Source: Dechloromonas aromatica (nom. nud.)
GTDB lineage: Bacteria; Pseudomonadota; Gammaproteobacteria; Burkholderiales; Rhodocyclaceae
Direction: 5' to 3'
DNA: 64,000 nt
Assembly (NCBI GenBank): GCA_017848965.1
Contig: JAFIHA010000016.1
Location: 18,136-82,135, forward strand
Of this stretch, positions 55,651 to 62,659 are shown one piece after another. The notes under the pieces are model-generated. The model did not search any database, was not told the DNA's origin, and saw nothing but the letters and a program-made list of their open reading frames with translations. The stretch's first letter is position 1, and each line of letters opens with the position of its first letter. The translations under genes and the position numbers were made by a program.

Positions 55651-56085
55651 CTAAATCTCCTTGTTGTTACTCACATCCAAACCGCCTCCCGGTTACGCAT
55701 GTCCGTTCGATCAGGCGCTAGCTTCCGTCACGTCGATTCGAGGCGGTTTGAATGTGCGCCCTGTTGCCAAGGCGCCTTACTTCTCCAACACGCTTCGCCT
55801 TGTCCAGTCCCCTGCGTTAATCACTCCGGAACACCGCCCATTCGGCCGCATCGTGGATGTGCTTTGCGTGTCTTGCTACTGCCATCTTGTACCGGGCCGC
55901 GCTGTTCTGCGGCTGGGTGGCGGATGCCTAAAGAGCGGAATTCCTTGCCTCTCCCGCGCCGTCTTTCCGAAGATTCACGGCTTCACTTTGCCCAGAGGTC
56001 TGGCGGCTTACGGCGTCCGGGTGTTGCTCTATCCCTTCTGTGCTGCGCCTTGGCTGGCGGGTCGATGCGGTGTTTTGCGTCGATG
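55651..56085 (-). promoter_or_regulatory. Structured 5' leader of the PL transcript
   Basis: About 435 bases between the PL promoter and the first gene. Frames here start inside the promoter or lack ribosome sites, so I see no gene. It contains several stems, the strongest being 16 bp with one G-U (55673-55688 with 55740-55755, loop 51 bases) ending 22 bases before the first gene. The place corresponds to nutL/N in lambda and to the put RNA sites of HK022; an antiterminator or regulatory RNA is plausible but unproven. Confidence 0.5.
55673..55755 (-). repeat. 16-bp inverted repeat in the PL leader
   Basis: On the transcript, ACATTCAAACCGCCTC pairs with GAGGCGGTTTGGATGT, all positions paired with a single U-G. 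The same AACCGCCTC core appears in the structured region near 54230. Confidence 0.85.
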
Positions 56086-56090
56086 TGTGA

Positions 56091-56119
56091 ATCTTAAGCA
56101 CGCTTAACCACAGTGTCAA
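56091..56119 (-). promoter_or_regulatory. PL promoter
   Basis: Minus strand: perfect -35 TTGACA (56114-56119), 17-base spacer, -10 TAAGAT (56091-56096). One operator lies between the boxes and another overlaps the -35. Confidence 0.8.
56094..56107. promoter_or_regulatory. Repressor operator OL, proximal
   Basis: TTAAGC-AC-GCTTAA, a perfect 6-bp inverted repeat with 2-bp centre, between the -10 and -35 of PL. Same half-sites as at 57333-57346. Confidence 0.8.
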
Positions 56120-56132
56120 TAGGCGTGCTTAA
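56119..56132. promoter_or_regulatory. Repressor operator OL, distal
   Basis: ATAGGC-GT-GCTTAA, one consensus half and one variant half, overlapping the -35 of PL. Its GGC-GT-GC core matches the distal site at PR. Confidence 0.7.
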
Positions 56133-56140
56133 TTTTTGTG

Positions 56141-56168
56141 GCAAAATAAAACCCGGCGCTTGGCCGGG
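56141..56168 (-). terminator. Terminator of the repressor transcript
   Basis: Stem CCCGGC/GCCGGG around a 5-base loop, followed on the minus strand by TTTTATTTT. It stops leftward transcripts from the repressor side just before PL. Confidence 0.8.
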
Positions 56169-56195
56169 CTTGTTTTCAACCTACAGGAGATTCGG

Positions 56196-56374
56196 ATGAA
56201 CAGTGACGAAAAAAAACGCCTCAAGGGCGGTTTAGTTGGATCGATCGGATAGTGCTCAAACTGGCGACAGCGGTGGTCATCGCCAGCGAGCACGGCGACG
56301 ACATCAATGCGCTGATCAGCGAAGCATCGGTTGCATTTGATGCGATCAATCGGGAAGGTCGTCCTGGTTCTTGA
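56196..56374 (+). CDS. Small phage gene needing a -1 frameshift at an A8 tract
   Basis: ATG at 56196 with a perfect AGGAGA site. The zero frame ends after 18 residues. At 56209-56216 there are eight A; a -1 slip on A-AAA-AAA leads into a 52-codon frame (TPQGRFSWIDRIVLKLATAV...) ending at 56374, giving a sensible 59-residue protein. Alternatives: a one-base deletion in the tract (natural or sequencing error), or independent translation from the GTG at 56252. Its end overlaps the convergent gene by 29 bp. Confidence 0.55.
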
Positions 56375-56741
56375 TGGGCTGATGCGCCGACATTGTTCGG
56401 CGCTGGCGCCTCATGTCACGAATCTCTTGCCGGCGATGAAGCCGTTTCGCTTCCCAAATGGTGTCCGTGACGAAGTAGGAGATGATCAAGATGGAAAAAA
56501 CCAGTTTTTCGGCACGCTCAAGTGGCGAGCCTATACCAAGCGCCAACGCAAACAGCCATCCGGCGATTGCCAGCGTAAGGATCAGTGCCAAGGAACGCTT
56601 GGCAAGGGCAGCGGCAATGAATCGGCGGCGGCGTAGGCACGACACGCTCTTTCTCGCGCACATACTTACCGCAAGCTCGGGCCTGTTTTTCGAGTTGAGC
56701 GAAACCCTGATCGTCGTCCAGCTCGTTTTGATGATCGTCAT
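56346..56741 (-). CDS. Two-helix phage membrane protein near the repressor
   Basis: About 131 residues. After a basic N-terminal part (CLRRRRFIAAALAKRS) there are two membrane helices (LALILTLAIAGWLFALALGI; LVFSILIISYFVTDTIW) and a charged tail. Start uncertain: 56741, 56747 or a shorter ATG at 56663, none with a strong ribosome site. Its place beside the repressor, expressed in the lysogen, suggests a superinfection-exclusion role, which is speculation. Confidence 0.6.
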   Translation of the reverse strand: MTIIKTSWTTIRVSLNSKNRPELAVSMCARKSVSCLRRRRFIAAALAKRSLALILTLAIAGWLFALALGIGSPLERAEKLVFSILIISYFVTDTIWEAKRLHRRQEIRDMRRQRRTMSAHQPIKNQDDLPD

Positions 56742-56798
56742 ATTCATGGCGTTCGCCGCGCTATGCCTGACCGAGCAGCCGATAGATTTATGAATATT

Positions 56799-56820
56799 AA
56801 CTATTCCATTTGGAATAGTT
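56799..56820. promoter_or_regulatory. 22-bp perfect palindrome between repressor and membrane-protein genes
   Basis: AACTATTCCA-TT-TGGAATAGTT. Half-sites differ from the TTAAGC operators, so another regulator is implied. It lies 30 bp after the repressor stop and upstream of the membrane-protein gene. Confidence 0.6.
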
Positions 56821-56850
56821 CGGCTTGTACAATACGACGCCGCCATTCCG

Positions 56851-57285
56851 TCATGGAGATAATTTCGGCGTTTTCTTGGCGAGTGGGTATTCGCGGGCGG
56901 CATCCTTTGCCCGATCAAGAATAACTGCCAGTCCTTCCATGTTCGTCTGTTGAAGCAGCTCGACTATTTCATCGACTCGCTCTTGGTGACGGCTCTTTGG
57001 CTTGATTGGTATTGCTTGATCCGCATTTTTTTCGTCGCCGGTTGTATAGAGCCCGCTTTCGTTTCTTTGCGCAAGCATTGGGCCAATTCCCTTGCTGATC
57101 CACAGGTGATTCAGACCGAAATGCTTTGCGAGTCTCGTTGCTGGCTCAATCTGAATTGACTTTGTGTCGCCGTTGATCCACTGCGATACCGAAGGTGGGC
57201 TAACCTTGGCAATAGATGCCAGTTCTTTTTTTGATCCGTTGGCCAGAGATAGTAGGTGGGCAACGCGTTCGGATAGCGTTTTCAT
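56851..57285 (-). CDS. CI-like phage repressor
   Basis: 144 residues. N-terminal XRE helix-turn-helix (about 5-65: ELASIAKVSPPSVSQWINGD) and a short C-terminal helical part (VDEIVELLQQTNMEGLAVIL). It lacks the LexA/CI-type peptidase domain, so RecA-driven self-cleavage is not expected; induction would need another route. Divergent from cro with two operators between them. Confidence 0.85.
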   Translation of the reverse strand: MKTLSERVAHLLSLANGSKKELASIAKVSPPSVSQWINGDTKSIQIEPATRLAKHFGLNHLWISKGIGPMLAQRNESGLYTTGDEKNADQAIPIKPKSRHQERVDEIVELLQQTNMEGLAVILDRAKDAAREYPLAKKTPKLSP

Positions 57286-57309
57286 TAGGCAATCCTAACT
57301 AAAAAGTTG

Positions 57310-57323
57310 TTAGGCGTGCCTTG
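57310..57323. promoter_or_regulatory. Repressor operator OR, distal
   Basis: TTAGGC-GT-GCCTTG overlaps the -35 of PR and mirrors the distal OL site. Confidence 0.7.
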
Positions 57324-57349
57324 ACTACGCGATTAAGCATGCTTAACAT
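57321..57349 (+). promoter_or_regulatory. PR promoter
   Basis: -35 TTGACT (57321-57326), 17-base spacer, -10 TAACAT (57344-57349), 30 bp upstream of the cro ATG. Confidence 0.8.
57333..57346. promoter_or_regulatory. Repressor operator OR, proximal
   Basis: TTAAGC-AT-GCTTAA, perfect inverted repeat between the -35 and -10 of PR, same layout as at PL. Confidence 0.82.
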
Positions 57350-57378
57350 ATAGCCACTAACCAATTCATGGTGGCCAA

Positions 57379-57582
57379 ATGGACCCGAACAAAATTATTG
57401 ACGCACTCGGTGGAACCACGGAAGTGGCGCGGCTGTGTGACATCAAGCCGCCATCGGTTACGCAATGGAGAACCGGCGGCATTCCGCAAGCTAGATTGAT
57501 GTTCTTGAAGCTGGCAAAGCCAGAAATCTTCAAGCAAGTCGACTCCGTAACCGAGGCAATATCCAAGAGCAAAGCGGCATGA
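57379..57582 (+). CDS. Cro-like repressor
   Basis: 67 residues, almost entirely a helix-turn-helix (DALGGTTEVARLCDIKPPSV, then TQWRTGGIPQARLMFLK), as in YdaS/Cro proteins. First gene of the rightward transcript; stop overlaps the next ATG. Confidence 0.85.
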   Translation: MDPNKIIDALGGTTEVARLCDIKPPSVTQWRTGGIPQARLMFLKLAKPEIFKQVDSVTEAISKSKAA

Positions 57583-58118
57583 AAGAGTCGATATACGCAT
57601 GTCTCTTTTCCTCTGGGCTGATTAAAGTCGGCCGGTCGATTGATCCGAAATCAAGAATTGCGTCACACCAAGAAAGGCTGTCGTGTGCCGGGATCGAACT
57701 TGTTAATACGCACTTCCTGTCCGTTGATGGCTGTGTGTTTGCGTGCGAACGGGAGCTGATCAGGCGATGCAGCGAGGCGAGCACCAAGCGGTACAAATCT
57801 GAGTGGTTTGATGGGCTTGATTTCGCCATGGTGTCGGCCTGGATTGACGAAATAGCCGCTTCAGACTTGCTCGGAAACGAGGAAACCAAGATCGGTGGCG
57901 CTTTCTGGAATCTTCTTGTGTCGCAAATCCTTGCGACTGGGATTTCGCAGAAGCAACTCGGCGACCGCGTCGGCAAGTCGCAAGCGTGGGTTAGCGCTGT
58001 TCTTCGCAACGAATACAACGAGCCTCGCTGGCTTGTCGGTCAGGCGCTGTTGGCTGTCTATGCCGAAGTTGTTGGCGTTGATTTTCCTTCCCTGAATGTG
58101 ACCAAGGAGGCCGCTTGA
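57579..58118 (+). CDS. GIY-YIG-like (MUG113/T5orf172) domain fused to helix-turn-helix
   Basis: 179 residues. The first 85 residues resemble the MUG113 version of GIY-YIG (SIYACLFSSGLIKVGRSIDP and KSRIASHQ). The C-terminal part is an XRE-type helix-turn-helix (GISQKQLGDRVGKSQAWVSA). It sits where lambda has cII, so it may be a regulator that kept a nuclease fold. Whether the catalytic residues are intact is unclear. Confidence 0.7.
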   Translation: MKESIYACLFSSGLIKVGRSIDPKSRIASHQERLSCAGIELVNTHFLSVDGCVFACERELIRRCSEASTKRYKSEWFDGLDFAMVSAWIDEIAASDLLGNEETKIGGAFWNLLVSQILATGISQKQLGDRVGKSQAWVSAVLRNEYNEPRWLVGQALLAVYAEVVGVDFPSLNVTKEAA

Positions 58119-58119
58119 A

Positions 58120-58527
58120 ATGGCTGAACCAGCCGGCGTGATCGAAGCGATGTTCATCGCGCAAGCGGACAAACGTATCGCTGCCGGAATTCCTGATGAC
58201 CGCGACAGTTCTCCCATAGAAAGCAAAGGCGTTATTTCTGGATCAGGACTTGGCTCTGTATTGAACACGGCAAACAACAAGGAGAAATCAATGTCTCTTG
58301 AGTCCCGTCGCGCAGTCGACTCCGAAGACCTCCCCATGGAGGACACAATCACAATCCGCATGTCGCATTCACTGCGATTGGATGCCGGTCGCCAGGCGCG
58401 ACTCAAGGGATTCGACAACTTCGGCGAATACGTTCGTGCGTTGATCAGGGGTGATATCGATGCGTCCATGATCGACACCCTACAGGATGACGCCGGCCGC
58501 TACGTGTTACGTAAAGCACCGCGCTAG
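58120..58527 (+). CDS. Ribbon-helix-helix protein with possible internal start
   Basis: 135 residues from ATG 58120 (AAGGAGG upstream). The DNA-binding part is C-terminal (DTITIRMSHSLRLDAGRQAR and FDNFGEYVRALI), an Arc-like ribbon-helix-helix. An in-frame ATG at 58291 has an equally good AAGGAG six bases upstream and would give a 78-residue protein with the whole domain. Both may be made. Confidence 0.7.
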   Translation: MAEPAGVIEAMFIAQADKRIAAGIPDDRDSSPIESKGVISGSGLGSVLNTANNKEKSMSLESRRAVDSEDLPMEDTITIRMSHSLRLDAGRQARLKGFDNFGEYVRALIRGDIDASMIDTLQDDAGRYVLRKAPR

Positions 58528-58536
58528 GTTCAGGCC

Positions 58537-58779
58537 ATGGGAATCACAGCAAAAGCCGCAGCAATCAAGGTGATCGACAAGATCGAGCGCGCCGAGAAGC
58601 CGATCCGCATTGCCGTATTCGTCAATTCCGACCGGGACAACATCGAGTGGTCGATGTTCGGAACGGCGCTCTGTGATCGTCGGCTGAAAAAACACCAAGA
58701 CGACCTTGCCGGGATCTACGAGTTCTCGGCTACCGCAAACCAGGTCGAGGCTGACCTGAAAATCATGGGGATGAAGTGA
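58537..58779 (+). CDS. 80-residue phage protein
   Basis: Helical protein (MGITAKAAAIKVIDKIERAE). No family recognised. Its stop overlaps the next ATG by one base. Confidence 0.65.
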   Translation: MGITAKAAAIKVIDKIERAEKPIRIAVFVNSDRDNIEWSMFGTALCDRRLKKHQDDLAGIYEFSATANQVEADLKIMGMK

Positions 58780-58907
58780 TGGATCAACTCTATGTTGCGA
58801 TCGCTTTCTGGGGCGCCATCGGCGCGCTGAGCGTTGTGTCGGCGCTCATTGCCGCCGACCACTTTTTCGGCGAATACAGGGAAGGCCAGGAGGACGACGA
58901 GGAATGA
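58779..58907 (+). CDS. 42-residue phage membrane protein
   Basis: One membrane helix (AFWGAIGALSVVSALIAA) then an acidic tail (GQEDDEE). TGATG coupling at the start and ATGA at the end, with GGAGG inside the tail serving the next gene. Confidence 0.6.
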   Translation: MDQLYVAIAFWGAIGALSVVSALIAADHFFGEYREGQEDDEE

Positions 58908-59119
58908 GCGGGCCAACGCGGGAGCAGGTTGCCAAATGGGCTGATCAAGCCGGCCTAGGGAAGATAACTCACCCTGACAACGTTGCGCGATTCGAGTTGC
59001 TGGCAGAGGCTGCCTACGCCGCCGGACAGGCCGCCGAGCGTGAGGCAGTCACCAATATGCCCGGACTCAACTTCTCCGAGCGCCAGCGGTGTGCCATCCG
59101 CGCCAGGGGCCAGCAATGA
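58904..59119 (+). CDS. 71-residue phage protein
   Basis: Helical (TREQVAKWADQAGLGKITHP; ARFELLAEAAYAAGQ), a pattern frequent in short phage ORFs. ATGA overlap at both ends. Confidence 0.65.
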   Translation: MSGPTREQVAKWADQAGLGKITHPDNVARFELLAEAAYAAGQAAEREAVTNMPGLNFSERQRCAIRARGQQ

Positions 59120-60210
59120 TCTACCACGTCGTCAGCGTTTCCGGCGGGAAGGACAGCGCAGCCACTCTGCTACTCGCGCTGGAGCGCTGCCCGCGTGAAA
59201 ACGTCATCCCGATCTTCTGTGACACCGGAAACGAGCACGCAGAGGTCTACAAGTACCTTGCCTACCTGGAGCAGGCCCTTGATATCACCATCCGTCACCT
59301 GAAAGCCGATTTCTCCGAGCAGATCGCCAGCAAACGCCGGTTCATCGCCAACGACCAAAGAACTCGCCGTGAGTATGAGACCGTGCCGGTCTTCGACGCC
59401 GAAGGAAACCCGGTTCCGAAACGGGATGGCCGTGGGCGCGTCGTCATGCACAAGGTGCGCCGCGATGGCGTCATGTTAGATGAGCCCGTCCAGAAGACAA
59501 AGAAGATCGGTGGCGGCCGTAAGGTGCGCTGGACCAACAAGGCAAAGCGTCGGGCGCTGGCCATCCTCTACCCGACCGGCAATCCGTTCCTCGACCTATG
59601 CATGTGGAAGGGTCGATTCCCTAGCCGAAAGGCGCAGTTCTGCACCGAGGAACTGAAGCGGAACATGGCCGTTTCCTTCCAGATCGACCTGATCGACCAT
59701 GGCCATAAAGTCGTCAGTTGGCAGGGTGTTCGCCGTGACGAGAGCCAGAACCGAAAGCACGCCAAGAAAATCGAGCGGATCGGCCCGAGCTTGTTCGCCT
59801 TCCGGCCGCTGGTCGAATGGACCGCTATGCAGGTATTCGACTACTGCGGCAGAAATGGCCTGCATCCAAACCCTCTCTACAAGCAGGGCATGGGCCGCGT
59901 CGGCTGCATGCCGTGCATCAACGTCGGCAAGGACGAGCTGGTCCAGATTTCTGTCCGATTCCCTGGACACCTCGAAGAGAAAGCTCGCTGGGAGGGGGTG
60001 GTTTCTCAAGCCTCCAAGCGTGGCTTCTCCACCTTCTTCAACAAGGAACTCCACGACGACAACAAGGCAGACCGCCGGGTGCATGAGGCAAACCGGGTCG
60101 AGGCCGTGATCGAGTGGGCAAACACCGGCCGCGGTGGTCGGCAGATGACGTTCTTCGCGGACTTCATAGAGCCGACAGCGTGCGCTTCGTCATACGGGCT
60201 GTGTGGATGA
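59116..60210 (+). CDS. PAPS-reductase-like PP-loop protein
   Basis: 364 residues. PP-loop SGGKDSAATLLL at the N-terminus, a conserved QFCTEELK as in PAPS/APS reductases and DndC, and a late CMPC pair (GRVGCMPCINVGKDE). About 90 extra basic residues lie between PP-loop and QFCTEELK. Phages carry such genes; roles in sulfur transfer to nucleic acid or nucleotide sulfur metabolism are suggested by relatives. Sits in front of a methylase remnant. Confidence 0.82.
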   Translation: MIYHVVSVSGGKDSAATLLLALERCPRENVIPIFCDTGNEHAEVYKYLAYLEQALDITIRHLKADFSEQIASKRRFIANDQRTRREYETVPVFDAEGNPVPKRDGRGRVVMHKVRRDGVMLDEPVQKTKKIGGGRKVRWTNKAKRRALAILYPTGNPFLDLCMWKGRFPSRKAQFCTEELKRNMAVSFQIDLIDHGHKVVSWQGVRRDESQNRKHAKKIERIGPSLFAFRPLVEWTAMQVFDYCGRNGLHPNPLYKQGMGRVGCMPCINVGKDELVQISVRFPGHLEEKARWEGVVSQASKRGFSTFFNKELHDDNKADRRVHEANRVEAVIEWANTGRGGRQMTFFADFIEPTACASSYGLCG

Positions 60211-60407
60211 ATTCCATCAACTCCCCAGCCATCCGCTACCACGGCGGCAAGTTCCGCCTCGCCCCGTGGATCCTCGCGCACTTCCCGGCACACCGCATCT
60301 CCGGCGGCAGAGGCACCGCTATCCGCACCGAATGCATCTGGATCAACCCAGCCTGCCAGCGCGCCAGACCGGCCGTCCAGCTTGCTATGGATCTCGCTCG
60401 AGCATGA
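60207..60407 (+). pseudogene. Collapsed D12-class DNA adenine methylase
   Basis: 66 residues. The first half (SPAIRYHGGKFRLAPWILAHF) is the N-terminus of Dam-like phage methylases including the SAM-binding G-G-K. The second half (RTECIWINPACQ) matches their C-terminus. All the middle, with the FGG motif continuation and catalytic DPPY, is missing, so an internal in-frame deletion of about 200 residues is inferred. It keeps ATGA overlaps with both neighbours, so translational coupling is preserved. Confidence 0.75.
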
Positions 60408-61282
60408 ACTACTACGAACACCACTTGCGCGACTACGAGGCAGACACAGCACACCTGACGTGGGATCAAGACATGGCCTACACCAGGTTGATCCGCTGGT
60501 ATTACCGCAAGGAGCGGCCGATCCCTTCTGATATCAAGGAGGCCTGCCGGTTGATGCGCGCTTCTTCGAAGGCACAGCGCGACGCAGTTGCTAACGTTCT
60601 TGATGAATTCTTCGAGCTGCGCGATGACGGATGGCATCACCACACTTGTGACGACGTGATCGCCGCATTCCGTTCCGGCGAGCCAGAGCGTGAAGCGAAG
60701 AAAAAGAACGAGGAGACGCGTCTCGCAAGACACCGCAAGGAGCGCTCAGAACTGTTCTCAATCATCAACGCGGCCGGATTCCACCTCCCATGGAACGCCC
60801 CGATCAAGGAAGTCAGAGAGCTCGCTGAACGTATCAGCAAAGCGTCAGTTATCGAACATGAAACGCATGCTGCAACAGCACCTGAAACGGCGCCTGCAAC
60901 GCCTGCAACGGCTACCCAGACACCAGACACCAGACACCAGTATACAAATACACAGGTAGTAGGTAATCAACCGTTGATAGGGGATGCTGACGCCGATAAC
61001 GCTACTCGGGTCGGCGCCATCTGCAAAAAGTTGAGGCAGATAGGTATCGATGCAGCACCGCATTTGCCGGCGTGGCCCGACTTGCTGGAGCGCTTCACAG
61101 ACGAACAGATCATCGCCGTTGCTGAGATCGCCAAGGAGCGCAAGCCGAACGAGCGCATCCACCTGAACTACCTCGTCCCGATCCTGAACGAGCCACCAAA
61201 GGCCCCGTCTGCCGGCGCCAAGCGCGCTCCATCCGTCGAGAACTTTGAAGGCCGCGAGTACGGCCACGGAGGTCGCCTGTGA
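60404..61282 (+). CDS. DUF1376 phage replication protein (O-like)
   Basis: 292 residues. N-terminal DUF1376 domain (MNYYEHHLRDYEADTAHLTW; DQDMAYTRLIRWYYRKE), a winged-helix type found in phage replication initiators, then a Thr/Pro/Ala-rich linker and a C-terminal helical domain. Probably binds the phage origin and works with the DnaC-like loader next to it. An AC-rich ITR-like stretch in the linker region (near 60860-60960) may be the origin, as iterons lie inside lambda O. Confidence 0.85.
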   Translation: MNYYEHHLRDYEADTAHLTWDQDMAYTRLIRWYYRKERPIPSDIKEACRLMRASSKAQRDAVANVLDEFFELRDDGWHHHTCDDVIAAFRSGEPEREAKKKNEETRLARHRKERSELFSIINAAGFHLPWNAPIKEVRELAERISKASVIEHETHAATAPETAPATPATATQTPDTRHQYTNTQVVGNQPLIGDADADNATRVGAICKKLRQIGIDAAPHLPAWPDLLERFTDEQIIAVAEIAKERKPNERIHLNYLVPILNEPPKAPSAGAKRAPSVENFEGREYGHGGRL

Positions 61283-62055
61283 ATCCCATCGCCAACATTG
61301 GGCTGCACGACGCCCCTATAACCCGTGCCGACAATTGCGCCACCCACGGCCATTTCGAGTCCCGCTGCTTCATCGGATCTATCTGGTCGAAGTGCCCGGC
61401 CTGCAGCGCAGAGGCTTCCGCCCGCGAAAAAGCAGATCGCGAAGCCAAGGATCGTGAGGATCGCCGGCAATCCTGGATGCGCAAGATCGGCGAAGCCGGT
61501 ATCCCGGAGCGATTTCAGAACCGCAGCCTGCAGAGCTTCATCGCCGAGAACGAGCAGCAATCCCGGGCTCTTGCTTTCGCGCAGGACTACGCCGACCGCT
61601 TCGACCAGGCGCTGGCCACCGGCCGCAGCGCGCTGTTCATCGGCCGTCCGGGAACCGGAAAGACGCACCTCGCCGTTGGCATCGGTCTGCGGATCATGCA
61701 CCGCGACAGCCGTACGGTGCTCTTCACGACCGTGATGCGCGCCATTCGCCGGGTGAAAGACACTTGGAGCCGGGAAAGCCGCGAGTCGGAAACGCAGGCA
61801 ATCGCCGCGCTGGTGTTCCCCGACCTGCTGATCCTCGACGAGATCGGCGTGCAGTTCGGTAGCGACACCGAACGCCTGATCATGTTCGACGTGCTCAACG
61901 AACGCTACGAGAAGCGCAGACCAACCTTGCTGCTGTCGAACCTCAACCTCGACGAGGTTAAAGCGTATCTCGGTGAGCGCGTCTTCGACCGACTTCGGGA
62001 GGACGGTGGCGAGGCCATCGTCTTCGATTGGGAATCGCACCGGGGAAAAGCATGA
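61279..62055 (+). CDS. DnaC-like helicase loader
   Basis: 258 residues with a GTG start overlapping the upstream stop. N-terminal cysteines (CATHGHFESRC...CPAC) may bind zinc; AAA+ core with Walker A GRPGTGKTHLA, Walker B LLILDEIGV and arginine-containing RVFDRL. It should load the host DnaB helicase at the phage origin. Confidence 0.92.
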   Translation: MNPIANIGLHDAPITRADNCATHGHFESRCFIGSIWSKCPACSAEASAREKADREAKDREDRRQSWMRKIGEAGIPERFQNRSLQSFIAENEQQSRALAFAQDYADRFDQALATGRSALFIGRPGTGKTHLAVGIGLRIMHRDSRTVLFTTVMRAIRRVKDTWSRESRESETQAIAALVFPDLLILDEIGVQFGSDTERLIMFDVLNERYEKRRPTLLLSNLNLDEVKAYLGERVFDRLREDGGEAIVFDWESHRGKA

Positions 62056-62330
62056 CCGACCTCTTCGAATCCATGACAGAGCACCACGCTGAGCGCCTGG
62101 CGATCATGCAGGAATCCGGCGTCGAGAATGCCGAGCAACTGGCCGCCGAAGATCTTCATCGCTGCGAAATCGAGGCTGTGATGCGCCAGTGCTACCCGGA
62201 CGGCGAGAAGGCGGCCGAGTATTTCCGCCTGGTCGAGAAAAGCCGCGGAAAGTCCTCCGCTGACCGGTTGCGCGATGACGTTCGCGCCGCATGGAAGCAG
62301 CGGCGCATCGAAGAGGCTGGGCTGGCATGA
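62052..62330 (+). CDS. 92-residue phage protein
   Basis: Helical, acidic, with ESGVENAEQLAAEDLHRCEI. No family recognised. ATGA overlaps on both sides. Confidence 0.7.
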   Translation: MTDLFESMTEHHAERLAIMQESGVENAEQLAAEDLHRCEIEAVMRQCYPDGEKAAEYFRLVEKSRGKSSADRLRDDVRAAWKQRRIEEAGLA

Positions 62331-62659
62331 CCGAAACAAAAATCCTCCACATCCTGACCGCATGGCAGGAAGCCATGGCCGAATGCGAGTCCCGCATGGA
62401 CCAGCTTGCAGCGGTAGCCGGCCCGGTGGTCGAAAGCCCGCTCGGTGATGCCGTCTATGGGCTTATGGGCGCCTACACGCGCCAGGTCGCCGACATCATC
62501 GGCTGGGATTACGAAACGATCGAGGCATGGTGGTGTGAAAACCACTTCGGCAAGCGGCCGCTGAACATCGGATTCGTCGGCCAGGAAATGCGAGTAGTTG
62601 CGACGGTCGAGGAATTGGCGGCGTTCATTGCGGAAGACTTGGCGAGGTGCAAGCAATGA
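62327..62659 (+). CDS. 110-residue phage protein
   Basis: Helical protein with a Trp-rich middle (WDYETIEAWWCENHFGKRPL). Unknown. Overlaps both neighbours. Confidence 0.7.
   Translation: MTETKILHILTAWQEAMAECESRMDQLAAVAGPVVESPLGDAVYGLMGAYTRQVADIIGWDYETIEAWWCENHFGKRPLNIGFVGQEMRVVATVEELAAFIAEDLARCKQ

Noticed and set aside
55928-56119. 63-residue minus-strand frame at the start of the PL transcript
   Set aside because: Its only start is a TTG inside the PL -35 box, upstream of the transcript start, so it cannot be translated from PL.
60860-60960. Iteron origin inside the DUF1376 gene
   Set aside because: The stretch is AC-rich with short CACCAGACAC-type repeats, but they are imperfect and may only reflect the Thr/Pro linker; not strong enough for a feature.
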